A stretch of 64,000 bases of DNA. It comes from Maribacter polysaccharolyticus (GTDB lineage: Bacteria > Bacteroidota > Bacteroidia > Flavobacteriales > Flavobacteriaceae). The stretch spans positions 1 through 64,000 of the forward strand of contig NZ_JARBUY010000009.1 of NCBI RefSeq assembly GCF_028882255.1, given 5' to 3'. The notes beneath the pieces were generated by a model, which saw nothing but the letters and a program-made list of their open reading frames with translations, searched no databases and was not told where the DNA came from. Positions 15,990 to 23,687 of this stretch are shown piece after piece. Every line of letters starts with the position of its first letter. The first letter of the stretch is position 1. The position numbers and the translations under genes are program-made.

Positions 15990-17114
15990 CTATATACCGA
16001 TTGAATTACCTTTTGATACTGCTTGTTCATGTGAAGTTTTGAGACGGTTCTCCTTAATGTGTTCAATGGCGGAATTTATTGCTGAATTTTCGTTCATGGG
16101 TTTTCCTTTACCATCGGAGATTTCCTTGGTAAGTGATGGGTCGGAAAAGATATGGACGCTGCCGTCTTTTGTATTTGTTATTTTGGCTTCAGGGTAATAC
16201 TGCAGTATGGCCCTGGACTTAAGTTGAGGGGAAAGGTATTCCACAGGGCTTTCCTTCATTTTACGAATCTCCTGATTGTCGAGTTTGTATCTGAAAAGGT
16301 TTCCGTCTATGGACTCCCTTATGGACGTCTTGAACTTGTCGATATCGGATCTAAGGTTTTTGAACTGTTGTTTCGCCTCAATTTCGTTTTTTGTCCCAAG
16401 TTCAAAACGCATCATTTTTTTCCTGGTGAAATTGGACAGTGCCTCGGTAACCAGATTTGCGATGGATTTTCTTTGAATGGATGGGTCCATCTGGGCTTCC
16501 AGTTTTTCTGTCAACCTCTGTATATCCCTGTTGGTCGGGGTCCTTGTGTCCACGGCAAAAAGGGCATGTCCCCCTATGACCTCGGTTTTGGGGAATGACA
16601 TTTTCAAGATGGTGGCCGTGGCCACCAGGGTCTCACCGGTGGTAATAACATCATCCACTAGGATGATGGGCTTATTGCTTAAAATCTTGTTCAGGGAATC
16701 CCTTTGTTCATTTCCCTTGAAAGTGATATTGAAGTGGTTGGTGGATCTTTCCTGTGCGGAATAGGCCGAACGTGAGCTTTGTTCCTGCCTCACGTTCATA
16801 TAGTCGTTAAGGTCCACATGTTTCAGTCCTGTTTTTTCAGAAAGAATCTTCGCATATTCACTAGGTAGCACGTTCATGGCCTTTTCCCCTTTTTTGGACG
16901 GAAGGCTTACTATCAATGTCTCTTTTGTGGTATTCTTTTTGAATTTATCAAGTAGCTTATCCGATAGGGATTTGCGTATAAAGTTGTTGGTTTTTTTTTG
17001 AGGAAACCCTAAGGAGCGCAGCTCGTCTTTTTGTTTTCCGATAGCCTTATTGTAAGTTCCGGAAAGAGAGCTTTTAAAACTAACCGGGGTGAGTTGGATA
17101 TCGGTTACTCCCAT
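15990..17114 (-). CDS. Phosphoribosyltransferase-domain protein (ComF-like partner of DprA)
   Basis: A 374-residue soluble protein with a type I phosphoribosyltransferase core. The PRPP-binding loop is clear at about residues 150-165 (IILVDDVITTGETLVA: hydrophobic strand, two acids, then TTG.T). The C-terminal 150 residues are helical and charged (EIRKMKESPVEYLSPQLKSRAILQYYP) and end with an element-style tail. It is the third gene of a leftward operon with the DprA-like gene and a 117-residue protein, 7 nt after the latter. ComF and DprA are both linked to handling of incoming single-stranded DNA in competence, so a role in plasmid establishment or in nucleotide-based conflict is plausible but inferred. 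Confidence 0.75.
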   Translation of the reverse strand: MGVTDIQLTPVSFKSSLSGTYNKAIGKQKDELRSLGFPQKKTNNFIRKSLSDKLLDKFKKNTTKETLIVSLPSKKGEKAMNVLPSEYAKILSEKTGLKHVDLNDYMNVRQEQSSRSAYSAQERSTNHFNITFKGNEQRDSLNKILSNKPIILVDDVITTGETLVATATILKMSFPKTEVIGGHALFAVDTRTPTNRDIQRLTEKLEAQMDPSIQRKSIANLVTEALSNFTRKKMMRFELGTKNEIEAKQQFKNLRSDIDKFKTSIRESIDGNLFRYKLDNQEIRKMKESPVEYLSPQLKSRAILQYYPEAKITNTKDGSVHIFSDPSLTKEISDGKGKPMNENSAINSAIEHIKENRLKTSHEQAVSKGNSIGI

Positions 17115-17121
17115 ATGAATA

Positions 17122-17475
17122 TTACAATTTAACCGTATGTTTTATATTTTGAAGTCCCTTTTCTGACATGAAGTTGTTGAGATATTCAAATTTGTCCAGA
17201 AAATAGGGCAGCTCTTTCGCTGTTAACACCCCGTGTTCGTCCATGACCAAACTTCCGTGTTGCACCATGGTATTTATAAAATGGTCCTTGGAATCAAACC
17301 TTTTTATTTTCTTGGAAAGTTTATCATGGAATACACTAATTGCCACATCCTTGATGTCCTTGCTTGTTTCCGATGGAAGCTTTTGAACGGTCCCGATATC
17401 CAATTGGGGGCTGTCCATTACGATTTCCCCTTCTTCGATATAGAAAAGGATATCTACTTTGATATCATTTGACAT
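17122..17475 (-). CDS. Middle protein of the DprA/phosphoribosyltransferase operon
   Basis: A 117-residue acidic soluble protein (MSNDIKVDILFYIEEGEIVMD; later HDKLSKKIKRFDSKDHFINTMVQHGSLVMDEHG). No family is recognised. It is tightly packed between the DprA-like gene (13 nt) and the phosphoribosyltransferase gene (7 nt), so it is probably a partner of one or both. Confidence 0.65.
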   Translation of the reverse strand: MSNDIKVDILFYIEEGEIVMDSPQLDIGTVQKLPSETSKDIKDVAISVFHDKLSKKIKRFDSKDHFINTMVQHGSLVMDEHGVLTAKELPYFLDKFEYLNNFMSEKGLQNIKHTVKL

Positions 17476-17488
17476 GCTTTTGTTTTTA

Positions 17489-18127
17489 TTATAAAGCTAA
17501 GAAATTAAATGTTAACGTGGAAAGGGGCTGGACTCCCTTGTCCAACAGGGCGTTGGCCCATGGTATTCCGGCATCAAGTACATGTTGTAGTATATAGACC
17601 TTTTTTCCCAGTTTAAGGGCCTCCTGGGCTTGGTGCCTGGTGCCGCTTTTGGAGGTGGCATCGCATATCACGGTGATATCTGAAAGGTAGGCCATCGTGC
17701 GGTTACGTTGAGGGAAGTTGGCGGGCCTGGTCTTGGATCTTATAGGAAACTGGGATACCAAAAGCCCGTTTTCAATCACCCTATTGAAAAGCTCCTTGTT
17801 CTCTTTGGGGTATACCCTGTCTATCGGCGTTCCTATTACGGCCAATGTGCGTCCATTATGGTCCAAGGCCGTTGTATGGGCTATGGTATCTATGCCCAAG
17901 GCCAGGCCACTTACAATGGTATAGTCTCTTTCAATGAAGTGGAGGGTCAATTCACGCGCAGCAGCGGCCCCTAATTCAGTGGGTTTTCGGGAACCTATTA
18001 TGGATACCTTCTTAGTGTCGTCCAAAAGTTCGGGGTTACCCTTGAAGTCCAATCCTTTGGATAGATAGGACGGTACGGTCCCTTTAAGGTATATATGTCC
18101 CTTTTCAATAGTGTTCATCAGTATCAT
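17489..18127 (-). CDS. DprA/Smf-like protein (SLOG fold), short form
   Basis: A 212-residue protein comprising essentially only the Rossmann-like DprA core: VSIIGSRKPTELG, then YTIVSGLALGIDTIAHTTAL and LAVIGTPIDRVYPKENKEL, and FPQRNRTMAYLSD, the family motifs in order. Chromosomal DprA proteins are longer, with N- and C-terminal helical domains; both are missing here. DprA binds single-stranded DNA and loads RecA, while other members of this superfamily bind nucleotides. The start could be 18127 or the ATG three codons later. A large two-stem hairpin (18136-18220) lies directly before the start. It is the first gene of an operon with the 117-residue protein and the phosphoribosyltransferase. 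Confidence 0.85.
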   Translation of the reverse strand: MILMNTIEKGHIYLKGTVPSYLSKGLDFKGNPELLDDTKKVSIIGSRKPTELGAAAARELTLHFIERDYTIVSGLALGIDTIAHTTALDHNGRTLAVIGTPIDRVYPKENKELFNRVIENGLLVSQFPIRSKTRPANFPQRNRTMAYLSDITVICDATSKSGTRHQAQEALKLGKKVYILQHVLDAGIPWANALLDKGVQPLSTLTFNFLAL

Positions 18128-18135
18128 AATAAAGA

Positions 18136-18220
18136 CTTTTTATCGGGCGAAAAAAGCCACATTAAGGGTGCAATAAACATGTGTTTGCAGCTATGTGGCA
18201 AATTTGCCGAGATAAAAAGG
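18136..18220 (-). promoter_or_regulatory. Two-tier hairpin before the dprA-like gene
   Basis: CTTTTTATC (18136-18144) pairs with GATAAAAAG (18211-18219), continued by GGC/GCC, and an inner stem GCCACAT (18156-18162) pairs with ATGTGGC (18193-18199). It begins 9 bp from the start codon, the same placement as the hairpins of the small genes although the sequence is unrelated. It may be a leader control element or a single-strand promoter. Confidence 0.6.
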
Positions 18221-18264
18221 CATGGTTCTGTAACTCTTTGTTGATGTGGTAAATATACATAAAA

Positions 18265-18280
18265 GTACGGAAAACCGTAC
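18265..18280 (-). terminator. Short hairpin after the gene at 18293
   Basis: GTACGG (18265-18270) pairs with CCGTAC (18275-18280), loop AAAA, followed on the - strand by TTTTAT. It lies just downstream of the stop at 18293 and is a probable terminator separating that gene from the dprA operon. Confidence 0.5.
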
Positions 18281-18292
18281 AAATTAAATGTT

Positions 18293-18529
18293 CTAATATG
18301 AATCGGTACTATTCGAATACCTGTCCAGTAACGGACCTGTGGCAAAGCTTTTCATTCCCGTGATCTTATTGTCCAATGGATCGTAACTTACTTCCACCCA
18401 AAAAAGAAACAAAGAGAAAAGGACGAACCTGATATCGCTTTCTATGATATGGTCGATATAGTTACCTTCAGTAAAAACAAGATGGTAACGTTCGTTCTCT
18501 CCGAGTATGTCGAATTCGTCGATGTGCAT
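18293..18529 (-). CDS. Small conserved plasmid protein, paralogue of the gene at 11391
   Basis: A 78-residue protein whose C-terminal half (FWVEVSYDPLDNKITGMKSF) matches that of the 81-residue protein at 11391-11636. The N-terminal halves differ more. The function is unknown and there is no membrane segment apart from a hydrophobic patch (VLFSLFLFW). Upstream, GGGGTTTT at 18553 pairs with AAAACCCC at 18589 around a 28-nt loop. Confidence 0.65.
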   Translation of the reverse strand: MHIDEFDILGENERYHLVFTEGNYIDHIIESDIRFVLFSLFLFWVEVSYDPLDNKITGMKSFATGPLLDRYSNSTDSY

Positions 18530-18625
18530 GAAGCCACAATATAATGAACTTCGGGGTTTTAGTTCGGCCTTTTCATTGCATTACATCGAAAACCCCTTTT
18601 TGGTTTTCAATTTAGATCTGACAGT

Positions 18626-19000
18626 TCATAAATCGAAAAGGGATTTGGGTTCGAAGTGACGATTTATGAGCTGGATCATATCCCCCCAATACGTGAATCG
18701 TCCATGGCAAAATAGATAATTGTCCTTTATGTACCTATAGGCGGCCAGCCTGGCTGTATGATGGGAATCGAATTCCCTTTGAAAAGTACAATGGGTCTTT
18801 TCATTGATTCCTAGGTTGCTATCTATACCATATCCGTAATGCTCGGTTGGGAAAAGGCTCGAATATATCTTTATATAAAAATGTTGGTGTCGGAACTCTA
18901 GGCATTGGTCCGGGTTGTTGTCGATGTAAATGTTGAACTTGATATCCTGGTCGGGGATCAAGATGAAGGTCTTATCGTTGTGGATGATTTCTTCTGCCAT
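18626..19000 (-). CDS. Accessory protein of unknown function
   Basis: A 124-residue soluble protein rich in aromatics and histidine (HQHFYIKIYSSLFPTEHYGYGID; FQREFDSHHTARLAAYRYIKD). The stretch SHHTARLAAYRYIKDN resembles a helix found in small plasmid proteins, but I cannot name the family. It lies 39 bp downstream of the third copy of the conserved 19-bp motif (19039-19057) and lacks the start-codon hairpin. Confidence 0.65.
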   Translation of the reverse strand: MAEEIIHNDKTFILIPDQDIKFNIYIDNNPDQCLEFRHQHFYIKIYSSLFPTEHYGYGIDSNLGINEKTHCTFQREFDSHHTARLAAYRYIKDNYLFCHGRFTYWGDMIQLINRHFEPKSLFDL

Positions 19001-19038
19001 GATGACTATTATGAATTTAAGTTGCTATTAAAACATAC

Positions 19039-19057
19039 GGTTCTTGACTTCCCAACC
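19039..19057 (-). promoter_or_regulatory. Conserved intergenic motif, copy 3
   Basis: The third exact copy of GGTTCTTGACTTCCCAACC, followed by GTAAAGCGTAAA. It lies 39 bp before the gene starting at 19000 and just after the stop at 19075. Confidence 0.6.
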
Positions 19058-19074
19058 GTAAAGCGTAAATAGCG

Positions 19075-19464
19075 TTAGACCTTTGTTACAAGTAACCTAA
19101 CGTTGTTCTTTCTGACACGTTTGCGCCAATCCTCATCGTATTTGGTTGATGGTTCGGGGAGCAGATCAAGGAATTCAACAGGACATTTATCCTCAACTGG
19201 ACCCATCGAAGACGGTATTCCCTTAAAGAATAGTTCGTAGTTGATGATGTCCACCAGGACAACCATGAGGAAAATTTTACCGGTAGGGTGTTTCATGACA
19301 AGGTAGATAACATGGCGGTCGTGCATGGTTCTGGCCTTGTCCAATGAGAATTTCAATATCTCATATCCTTCGGAATTGAATTCTTTCTCACAGAATTCCC
19401 TGGCCTGTTCTTTGGTCCATTTCAGATGTGTTGCGTTTCGGTAATCAAAAGATGTCCATCCCAT
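19075..19464 (-). CDS. Accessory protein of unknown function with hairpin leader
   Basis: A 129-residue soluble protein starting MGWTSFDYRNATHLKWTKEQ. The start at 19464 is set by hairpin H5; an in-frame TTG two codons upstream is not preferred. The N-terminal motif and the segment RDRHVIYLVMKHPTGKIFLMVVLVDI-like core (MHDRHVIYLVMKHPTGKI) recall a small conserved family of mobile elements in Bacteroidota, possibly DUF6927-like, but this is not certain. It is part of the leftward array. Confidence 0.65.
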   Translation of the reverse strand: MGWTSFDYRNATHLKWTKEQAREFCEKEFNSEGYEILKFSLDKARTMHDRHVIYLVMKHPTGKIFLMVVLVDIINYELFFKGIPSSMGPVEDKCPVEFLDLLPEPSTKYDEDWRKRVRKNNVRLLVTKV

Positions 19465-19540
19465 TTTCAAAATTTTAGATTAATGATCCGTTTCGTTTTC
19501 AACCGAAGACGAAACGGATCGTTGATCGGATTGGAAAATG
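19462..19540 (-). promoter_or_regulatory. Start-codon hairpin H5
   Basis: GATTAATGATCCGTTTCGT (19478-19496) pairs with ACGAAACGGATCGTTGATC (19509-19527), 19 bp with two T.G wobbles on the + strand. CATTTTC at the start codon pairs with GGAAAATG at 19533-19540. It has one of the longest stems of the set. Confidence 0.8.
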
Positions 19541-19590
19541 GGATTCCCTCTTTGCCGAAACGTAAAGGACACATAATGGATCAAGTAGTC

Positions 19591-20040
19591 TCATTCTGTA
19601 GGGTGCAATTGAAGGGATAGTTGGAAATCACCGGTGTAACCCAGCTCCTTGCATCTCTTGATGAACCCATCGGGTGTTTTCACATTGTATTTTAGGTCAT
19701 CCAGTACCAGTTGTTCTATATGTCTGTATTGATAAACAATGAACCTTCTGTTGTCGCATCCGAAATTTTCGATTAATTCCTGGTATTCGATATTGGTGAT
19801 ATCTCGTTCATATAGGAAATCCCAACTGTTCTCTATACCGCTTCTTCTGACGGAATTGGGTATGCAATCGATAAAGAACCCTATGTATATACCTTTATGG
19901 CTTTCGGGCTTGTAAATGGCATATTTGGCCTTAAAGGAACTTTTTCTGAGGTGTTTTTTGATAAAGGCGATTTCCTCGGCATTGAATTTATATGATGCCG
20001 GCTTTTTGTAAAGATCCGATATGTCTAATGTCTTGTTCAT
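19591..20040 (-). CDS. Accessory protein of unknown function
   Basis: A 149-residue soluble protein (MNKTLDISDLYKKPASYKFNAEEI; later YERDITNIEYQELIENFGCDNRRFIVYQYRHIEQLV). No domain is recognised. It starts 13 nt after the stop of the 75-residue gene at 20054 and so belongs to the operon that begins with the frameshifted gene at 20504. Confidence 0.62.
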   Translation of the reverse strand: MNKTLDISDLYKKPASYKFNAEEIAFIKKHLRKSSFKAKYAIYKPESHKGIYIGFFIDCIPNSVRRSGIENSWDFLYERDITNIEYQELIENFGCDNRRFIVYQYRHIEQLVLDDLKYNVKTPDGFIKRCKELGYTGDFQLSLQLHPTE

Positions 20041-20053
20041 TGTTCTATGTCTT

Positions 20054-20281
20054 TTATATTAATCGATGGAAAAGCTCGTCCTGATCGACGCCGTGGTCCA
20101 TACAGGCCTCTTCGAACTTATCGAAGGAAAATCCGGGGCGGGAAAGGGAATCCATGAACTGGGCATGGGCCTTTTCCAGATTTGTTTCCCTGGTTTCTTT
20201 TTCTTTTTTGGCCAGCAGGGCATCGTTTTTGATGTTTTCCGTTGCCTGTGACCAATGGATTTCAGTGTTACGAGTTTTCAT
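20054..20281 (-). CDS. Small charged helical protein
   Basis: A 75-residue protein, mainly charged helix (KNDALLAKKEKETRETNLEKAHAQFMDSL), probably a short coiled coil. The function is unknown. It starts 11 nt after the stop of the frameshifted gene and 13 nt before the next gene, so it is the middle cistron of a three-gene unit. Confidence 0.6.
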   Translation of the reverse strand: MKTRNTEIHWSQATENIKNDALLAKKEKETRETNLEKAHAQFMDSLSRPGFSFDKFEEACMDHGVDQDELFHRLI

Positions 20282-20292
20282 GTACTATGTTT

Positions 20293-20504
20293 TTATTGAT
20301 TGATAAGGAAACTGTTGGAATCTTTCGTGTGATCCCTTTTCAGGTATCCCTTGAAAAGAAGGGCATTGAAGGAAAGATCGAAGGACTTGGTCGAAATTGA
20401 TTTTTTCAGTTCTTCATAGGTTTTGGAGGTGGTTGGTGTGATGTGTAGGGAAAGATTATCCAACAACTCCTTTTGGGTTTTGGTTATTTTTTTCTGCGTG
20501 CCAT
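20293..20504 (-). CDS. Small protein read through a -1 frameshift on an A7 run
   Basis: The ATG at 20504, at the foot of hairpin H6, opens MARRKK and then meets TAA after an A7 run (on the + strand T 20487-20493). Slipping back one base on A AAA AAA continues in a 64-codon frame, ITKTQKELLDNLSLHITP through KSFDLSFNALLFKGYLKRD, ending at 20293. That frame has normal composition for the element and stops just 11 nt before the next gene. It may be a programmed frameshift or transcript slippage, a recently broken gene, or a sequencing error in the homopolymer. The family is unknown. Confidence 0.6.
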
Positions 20505-20576
20505 TTCCAAATTGTTTAAGATTAATAATTCGCTTTCAGAGAAAGACGAAGTGAATTATTAATCGAGTTTGGAAAA
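20502..20576 (-). promoter_or_regulatory. Start-codon hairpin H6
   Basis: GATTAATAATTCGCTT (20520-20535) pairs with AAGTGAATTATTAATC (20549-20564), with one G.T wobble on the + strand. The outer CCAAA next to the start codon pairs with TTTGG. Confidence 0.75.
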
Positions 20577-20884
20577 GGTGGTGGTGCGGACAGCGCCGTT
20601 AGGGTCTTGTGTTATAAAAACTAAAAATATGTCGTATTGGACTTTGAATTTGACACACTAAATCGACCTGTAACCCCTAAAAAACAACAATAAAAATCAA
20701 ATGTGACATCTTTTTGTCGTTTTATGACAAATAACTGTCGTTTAATTTGTTGTATTTGGGAAACCTTTATATATTGCACACGATATGTTGAATACAGCAT
20801 AAATAGATATTGAAAAAACAAAGCACTACTAACGTCCATGTAGTGCTTTTTTTGTATCAGGGAAGGGCTATTGTCCAAAGGGTT
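20577..20884. other. Divergent intergenic region with a terminator-capped RNA candidate
   Basis: About 300 bp between the leftward H6 operon and the rightward gene at 20885. It holds an inverted repeat TTTGTC/GACAAA (around 20713-20731) and a perfect terminator at 20821-20853. Since only rightward transcription begins here, the terminator implies a short RNA or a leader attenuator. Confidence 0.45.
20821..20853 (+). terminator. Intrinsic terminator upstream of the gene at 20885
   Basis: AAGCACTAC (20821-20829) pairs perfectly with GTAGTGCTT (20840-20848), loop of 10 nt, followed by seven T. It lies 32 bp before the chosen start codon. It either ends a small RNA made from the AT-rich region before it or works as an attenuator controlling the 20885 gene. 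Confidence 0.75.
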
Positions 20885-21418
20885 ATGAGGAACATCGATA
20901 AAATAGTAAAGGTAAGCGGTCGATCTTTAAGGACTGTCCAGCGGTTCATTGCTGAAATCGGGATCAAGGATATTGATGGTCAGACCAGCGATATTATCAA
21001 CCTGATATGTACTTATTTGCTTATCGATGGTGCAAATAAAAAGACGCTAAGGGATACGATAAAAAGGCAGATAGAATCATTATTGGACAATGTTGAGGAA
21101 AAGTTCGATAGTGATTTCAAGAAGTATCTTTTAAAGGAATCGGACCTTAAGAACGAACTTTTAAGGAACCTATCAAGGACTTTGGAATCGAAGGATGAGG
21201 CAATCTCCAGGATGGGGGATTCCCTTGGCCGGCTTTCCTTGGACCTGGTAAGGTTATTGGACGATATCTCTATGTTGAGGATAGAGGATAAAGGCACTGT
21301 TCAACGGCTTTATGACAAGAACGTACTGGCCGATCTGTTGACCGACCTTTCAGTGGACAGTGAGGCTTACCTCGCGGTAAGGGCACTGTTGGACAGGCTT
21401 AACGATAAGAGGGGTTAG
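20885..21418 (+). CDS. Helical protein with N-terminal HTH-like segment
   Basis: A 177-residue protein. I start it at the ATG at 20885 because the frame upstream runs through a terminator hairpin. The first 25 residues (DKIVKVSGRSLRTVQRFIAEIG) look like a helix-turn-helix recognition region, and the rest is long amphipathic helix, probably coiled coil (KKTLRDTIKRQIESLLDNVEEKF; LARSLDLVRLL-like repeats). It may be a regulator of its neighbours. It is convergent with the 634-residue gene, and the two stop regions overlap by 4 nt (21415-21418). Confidence 0.62.
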   Translation: MRNIDKIVKVSGRSLRTVQRFIAEIGIKDIDGQTSDIINLICTYLLIDGANKKTLRDTIKRQIESLLDNVEEKFDSDFKKYLLKESDLKNELLRNLSRTLESKDEAISRMGDSLGRLSLDLVRLLDDISMLRIEDKGTVQRLYDKNVLADLLTDLSVDSEAYLAVRALLDRLNDKRG

Positions 21419-23319
21419 GCCGTTATCTTCAATAATCTACTGTACTTATTGATTCTTGCACTTATCTCGATTACCTTGTCCGGGTCGTTACCTGTTTGTT
21501 CAATGGGTTCCCTCACTACATGGTCCCTCCAATCTTCTGAATATATTTCCCTGAAGGATAGGTCCATCCTTGAACCATGTTTGGATAATATGGTTTTAAG
21601 CTTGTTGTGTACCGTTTCGGCATCTCCCCGTCTAACGTACAGTGCATCATGTTTGGTAAGGAAAGGCTCTTGAATGTTCAGGGTGCTGTCTACAACGAAC
21701 ATCGAGGCTTCCTTTCTTTGATTGATTACGGAAAGGAGTTTCCATCGATCATAGGAACTATATCCGAACTGTTGATGGTCGAACCCTCGGTTCTTTAGGT
21801 GGGTAAGGGCGAAAATGGTGTTCCTGTAACGATCCGAAAAAGCCTTTACCACGGTATTGTCCTTGTAGAAAAGACGAGGGGTTGGACCGAACAGTACCCA
21901 GGCCAAAAGATCCTTTTTTATCCGTTCATCGGGATAGTCCGGTGAAATCCTTTTTATCAGTACGAGCATTTCTTTGCGGAATTCGGTGGTTCCCATGGAA
22001 AAACGTAAATGTTGGAGTTCGTTGAAGAGACGATCGTACCATTTTTTTGAACTCATGAAAAGTTCCCTAAGATGTCGGTTGAGATAGGTTTCACCATTGT
22101 AATTGATCTCCGGCAATAGATGTAGGTCATGGATTTCCTTTTTGAAATTGATACGATGGTGCTTGAAAACATAAGAGTGCATATCTTCAAGGGTAATTGT
22201 TCGGACCTTGTAATACTTCTTTTGTTTCTTGGCTATTTTGATTTCATTACTTAGGTGTTGGTAGGCTTTTTTATAATATCCCCCTATCCTGAATACCTTT
22301 TCCAGGTAGTCTATTGTGGTGTTCCATTGGGTATTGTTCCCATCTATCTCAACAAGGTTTTCCCCGTCCATCTTAACAAAGGGCATAATGTCCTTTGGTG
22401 TCTCGGTAACAAGAGTAAACAGCCGGTTGGTCTTGCTATCATATGCAAAACGTAGGAAATCATGTTCGCCTCTTGCTATGGCCTCATACTTACTTATGAT
22501 AAGGGACCGGTATTTCCTTTTGAAATATAGTCGCAGTGCGCCCTCTATCCTGGTATAACCATAATCCATGTGATAGGGATCCATTCCAAAGGACCGCATG
22601 ATCCCGGTAATGTTCTTTTTGGTTAAGCGGTTGTTTTTCAAGGTCCTTAAAAAAGCTATCATCCGTTCCTTGCTTCCAACTTGGGACCTGATATACCTGC
22701 TGATGGACAATAGATCCGTGGTTGGGTATTTCATGTCCATATATTCCCATACTTCAGGATTGATGCTGAGTTTCTTTATACATTGATATTGTTTTCGCGC
22801 GGGGCCGAAACTACTCAATACCTTTTCGGAGTAAGTCGCCTGTACCTTATCCAACTTACTTTTTAGGATAGGGTTGGATATGGGAAAGGGGGTTAATTTA
22901 GGCTTTATACCGAATAAATTAGTATTGAGTTTATACCTCTTGGAGTGGCCTTTGAACATGCGCCTTGTTCCGTCCTTGGATTCAATAGTAGTGGTGATCT
23001 TAAAGGTGCCCTTACAATGGAGTATCTGTCTTTTGCCATTTGGTTGTATTAGTGTGAAGTCATAAGGTGCACTTACCGGAATGATGTATTCTGCAGCGAT
23101 AAGGTTATTGATATAAAATGAGTAGACCCCTCCGAAGAGATTGCGTAGAACGGCGCTTGAAAGCTCCACCCCAGTATTCTGGGAGTGGCCGGATATTTTG
23201 TTCTTGTAATATATGATGCCCAATAAGTAAGCATAACGCTCGTGGCATTTGTAAGAATCCCGGATCGAGCGCACCGGCAACGACCCAACGTCCGCCTTTT
23301 CAGGTAGTTGAATGTTCAT
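21415..23319 (-). CDS. Large protein of unknown function
   Basis: A 634-residue soluble, basic protein. I cannot assign a family. One stretch near the middle (LVEIDGNNTQWNTTIDYL) resembles the D-x-x-N-x-Q motif seen in some uncharacterised phage and plasmid proteins of this size, where a replication-related role has been suspected; this is only a resemblance. The protein is rich in aromatic and basic residues and has no membrane segment. Its promoter region contains two copies of a 100-bp repeat (23428-23786), and the ParB-like gene lies upstream on the same strand. Confidence 0.6.
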   Translation of the reverse strand: MNIQLPEKADVGSLPVRSIRDSYKCHERYAYLLGIIYYKNKISGHSQNTGVELSSAVLRNLFGGVYSFYINNLIAAEYIIPVSAPYDFTLIQPNGKRQILHCKGTFKITTTIESKDGTRRMFKGHSKRYKLNTNLFGIKPKLTPFPISNPILKSKLDKVQATYSEKVLSSFGPARKQYQCIKKLSINPEVWEYMDMKYPTTDLLSISRYIRSQVGSKERMIAFLRTLKNNRLTKKNITGIMRSFGMDPYHMDYGYTRIEGALRLYFKRKYRSLIISKYEAIARGEHDFLRFAYDSKTNRLFTLVTETPKDIMPFVKMDGENLVEIDGNNTQWNTTIDYLEKVFRIGGYYKKAYQHLSNEIKIAKKQKKYYKVRTITLEDMHSYVFKHHRINFKKEIHDLHLLPEINYNGETYLNRHLRELFMSSKKWYDRLFNELQHLRFSMGTTEFRKEMLVLIKRISPDYPDERIKKDLLAWVLFGPTPRLFYKDNTVVKAFSDRYRNTIFALTHLKNRGFDHQQFGYSSYDRWKLLSVINQRKEASMFVVDSTLNIQEPFLTKHDALYVRRGDAETVHNKLKTILSKHGSRMDLSFREIYSEDWRDHVVREPIEQTGNDPDKVIEISARINKYSRLLKITA

Positions 23320-23427
23320 AAACTAGATATTTAGAAAGGGTGTCCAGTCCTTCCGTTAGCGTGAAATTAGAAAAAGAAACTAGAAAAAGAAAAAAAATCG
23401 AGGAAAAAGAAAATATTCATTGAGAAC

Positions 23428-23528
23428 ATGGCAACATACCAATCTGGAATTTTCAAAAAAGACATATTAAACCACAGGAAGGCAGGAAGGAACAACCGAC
23501 CAAGGAACCGGCCTTATTATGTTGCCAT
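23428..23528. repeat. 100-bp repeat bounded by an 11-bp inverted repeat, copy 1
   Basis: The unit starts ATGGCAACATA and ends TATGTTGCCAT, which are exact reverse complements. Its interior is nearly identical to copy 2 at 23688-23786. On the + strand this copy opens a 48-codon frame (23428-23574, MATYQSGIFKKDILNHRKAG onward), intact here but shifted in copy 2. Confidence 0.75.
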
Positions 23529-23687
23529 TATTCAAGATCCTTTAAGGACAGTCCTGGAGGCAAGGATAGGATGACGGGGTGTAAGTCGATTGAGAGGTAT
23601 GTCCGATAAAAAAAAGTTATTGAGTTTCCCGAGATTTCAAGAATTGCAATTCCATAGGAAATGAAGAAACCACACGATAAACAAAAT

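Noticed and set aside
20810-20884. Earlier start for the gene at 20885
   Set aside because: It would place a perfect terminator within the coding sequence; the ATG at 20885 follows the terminator.
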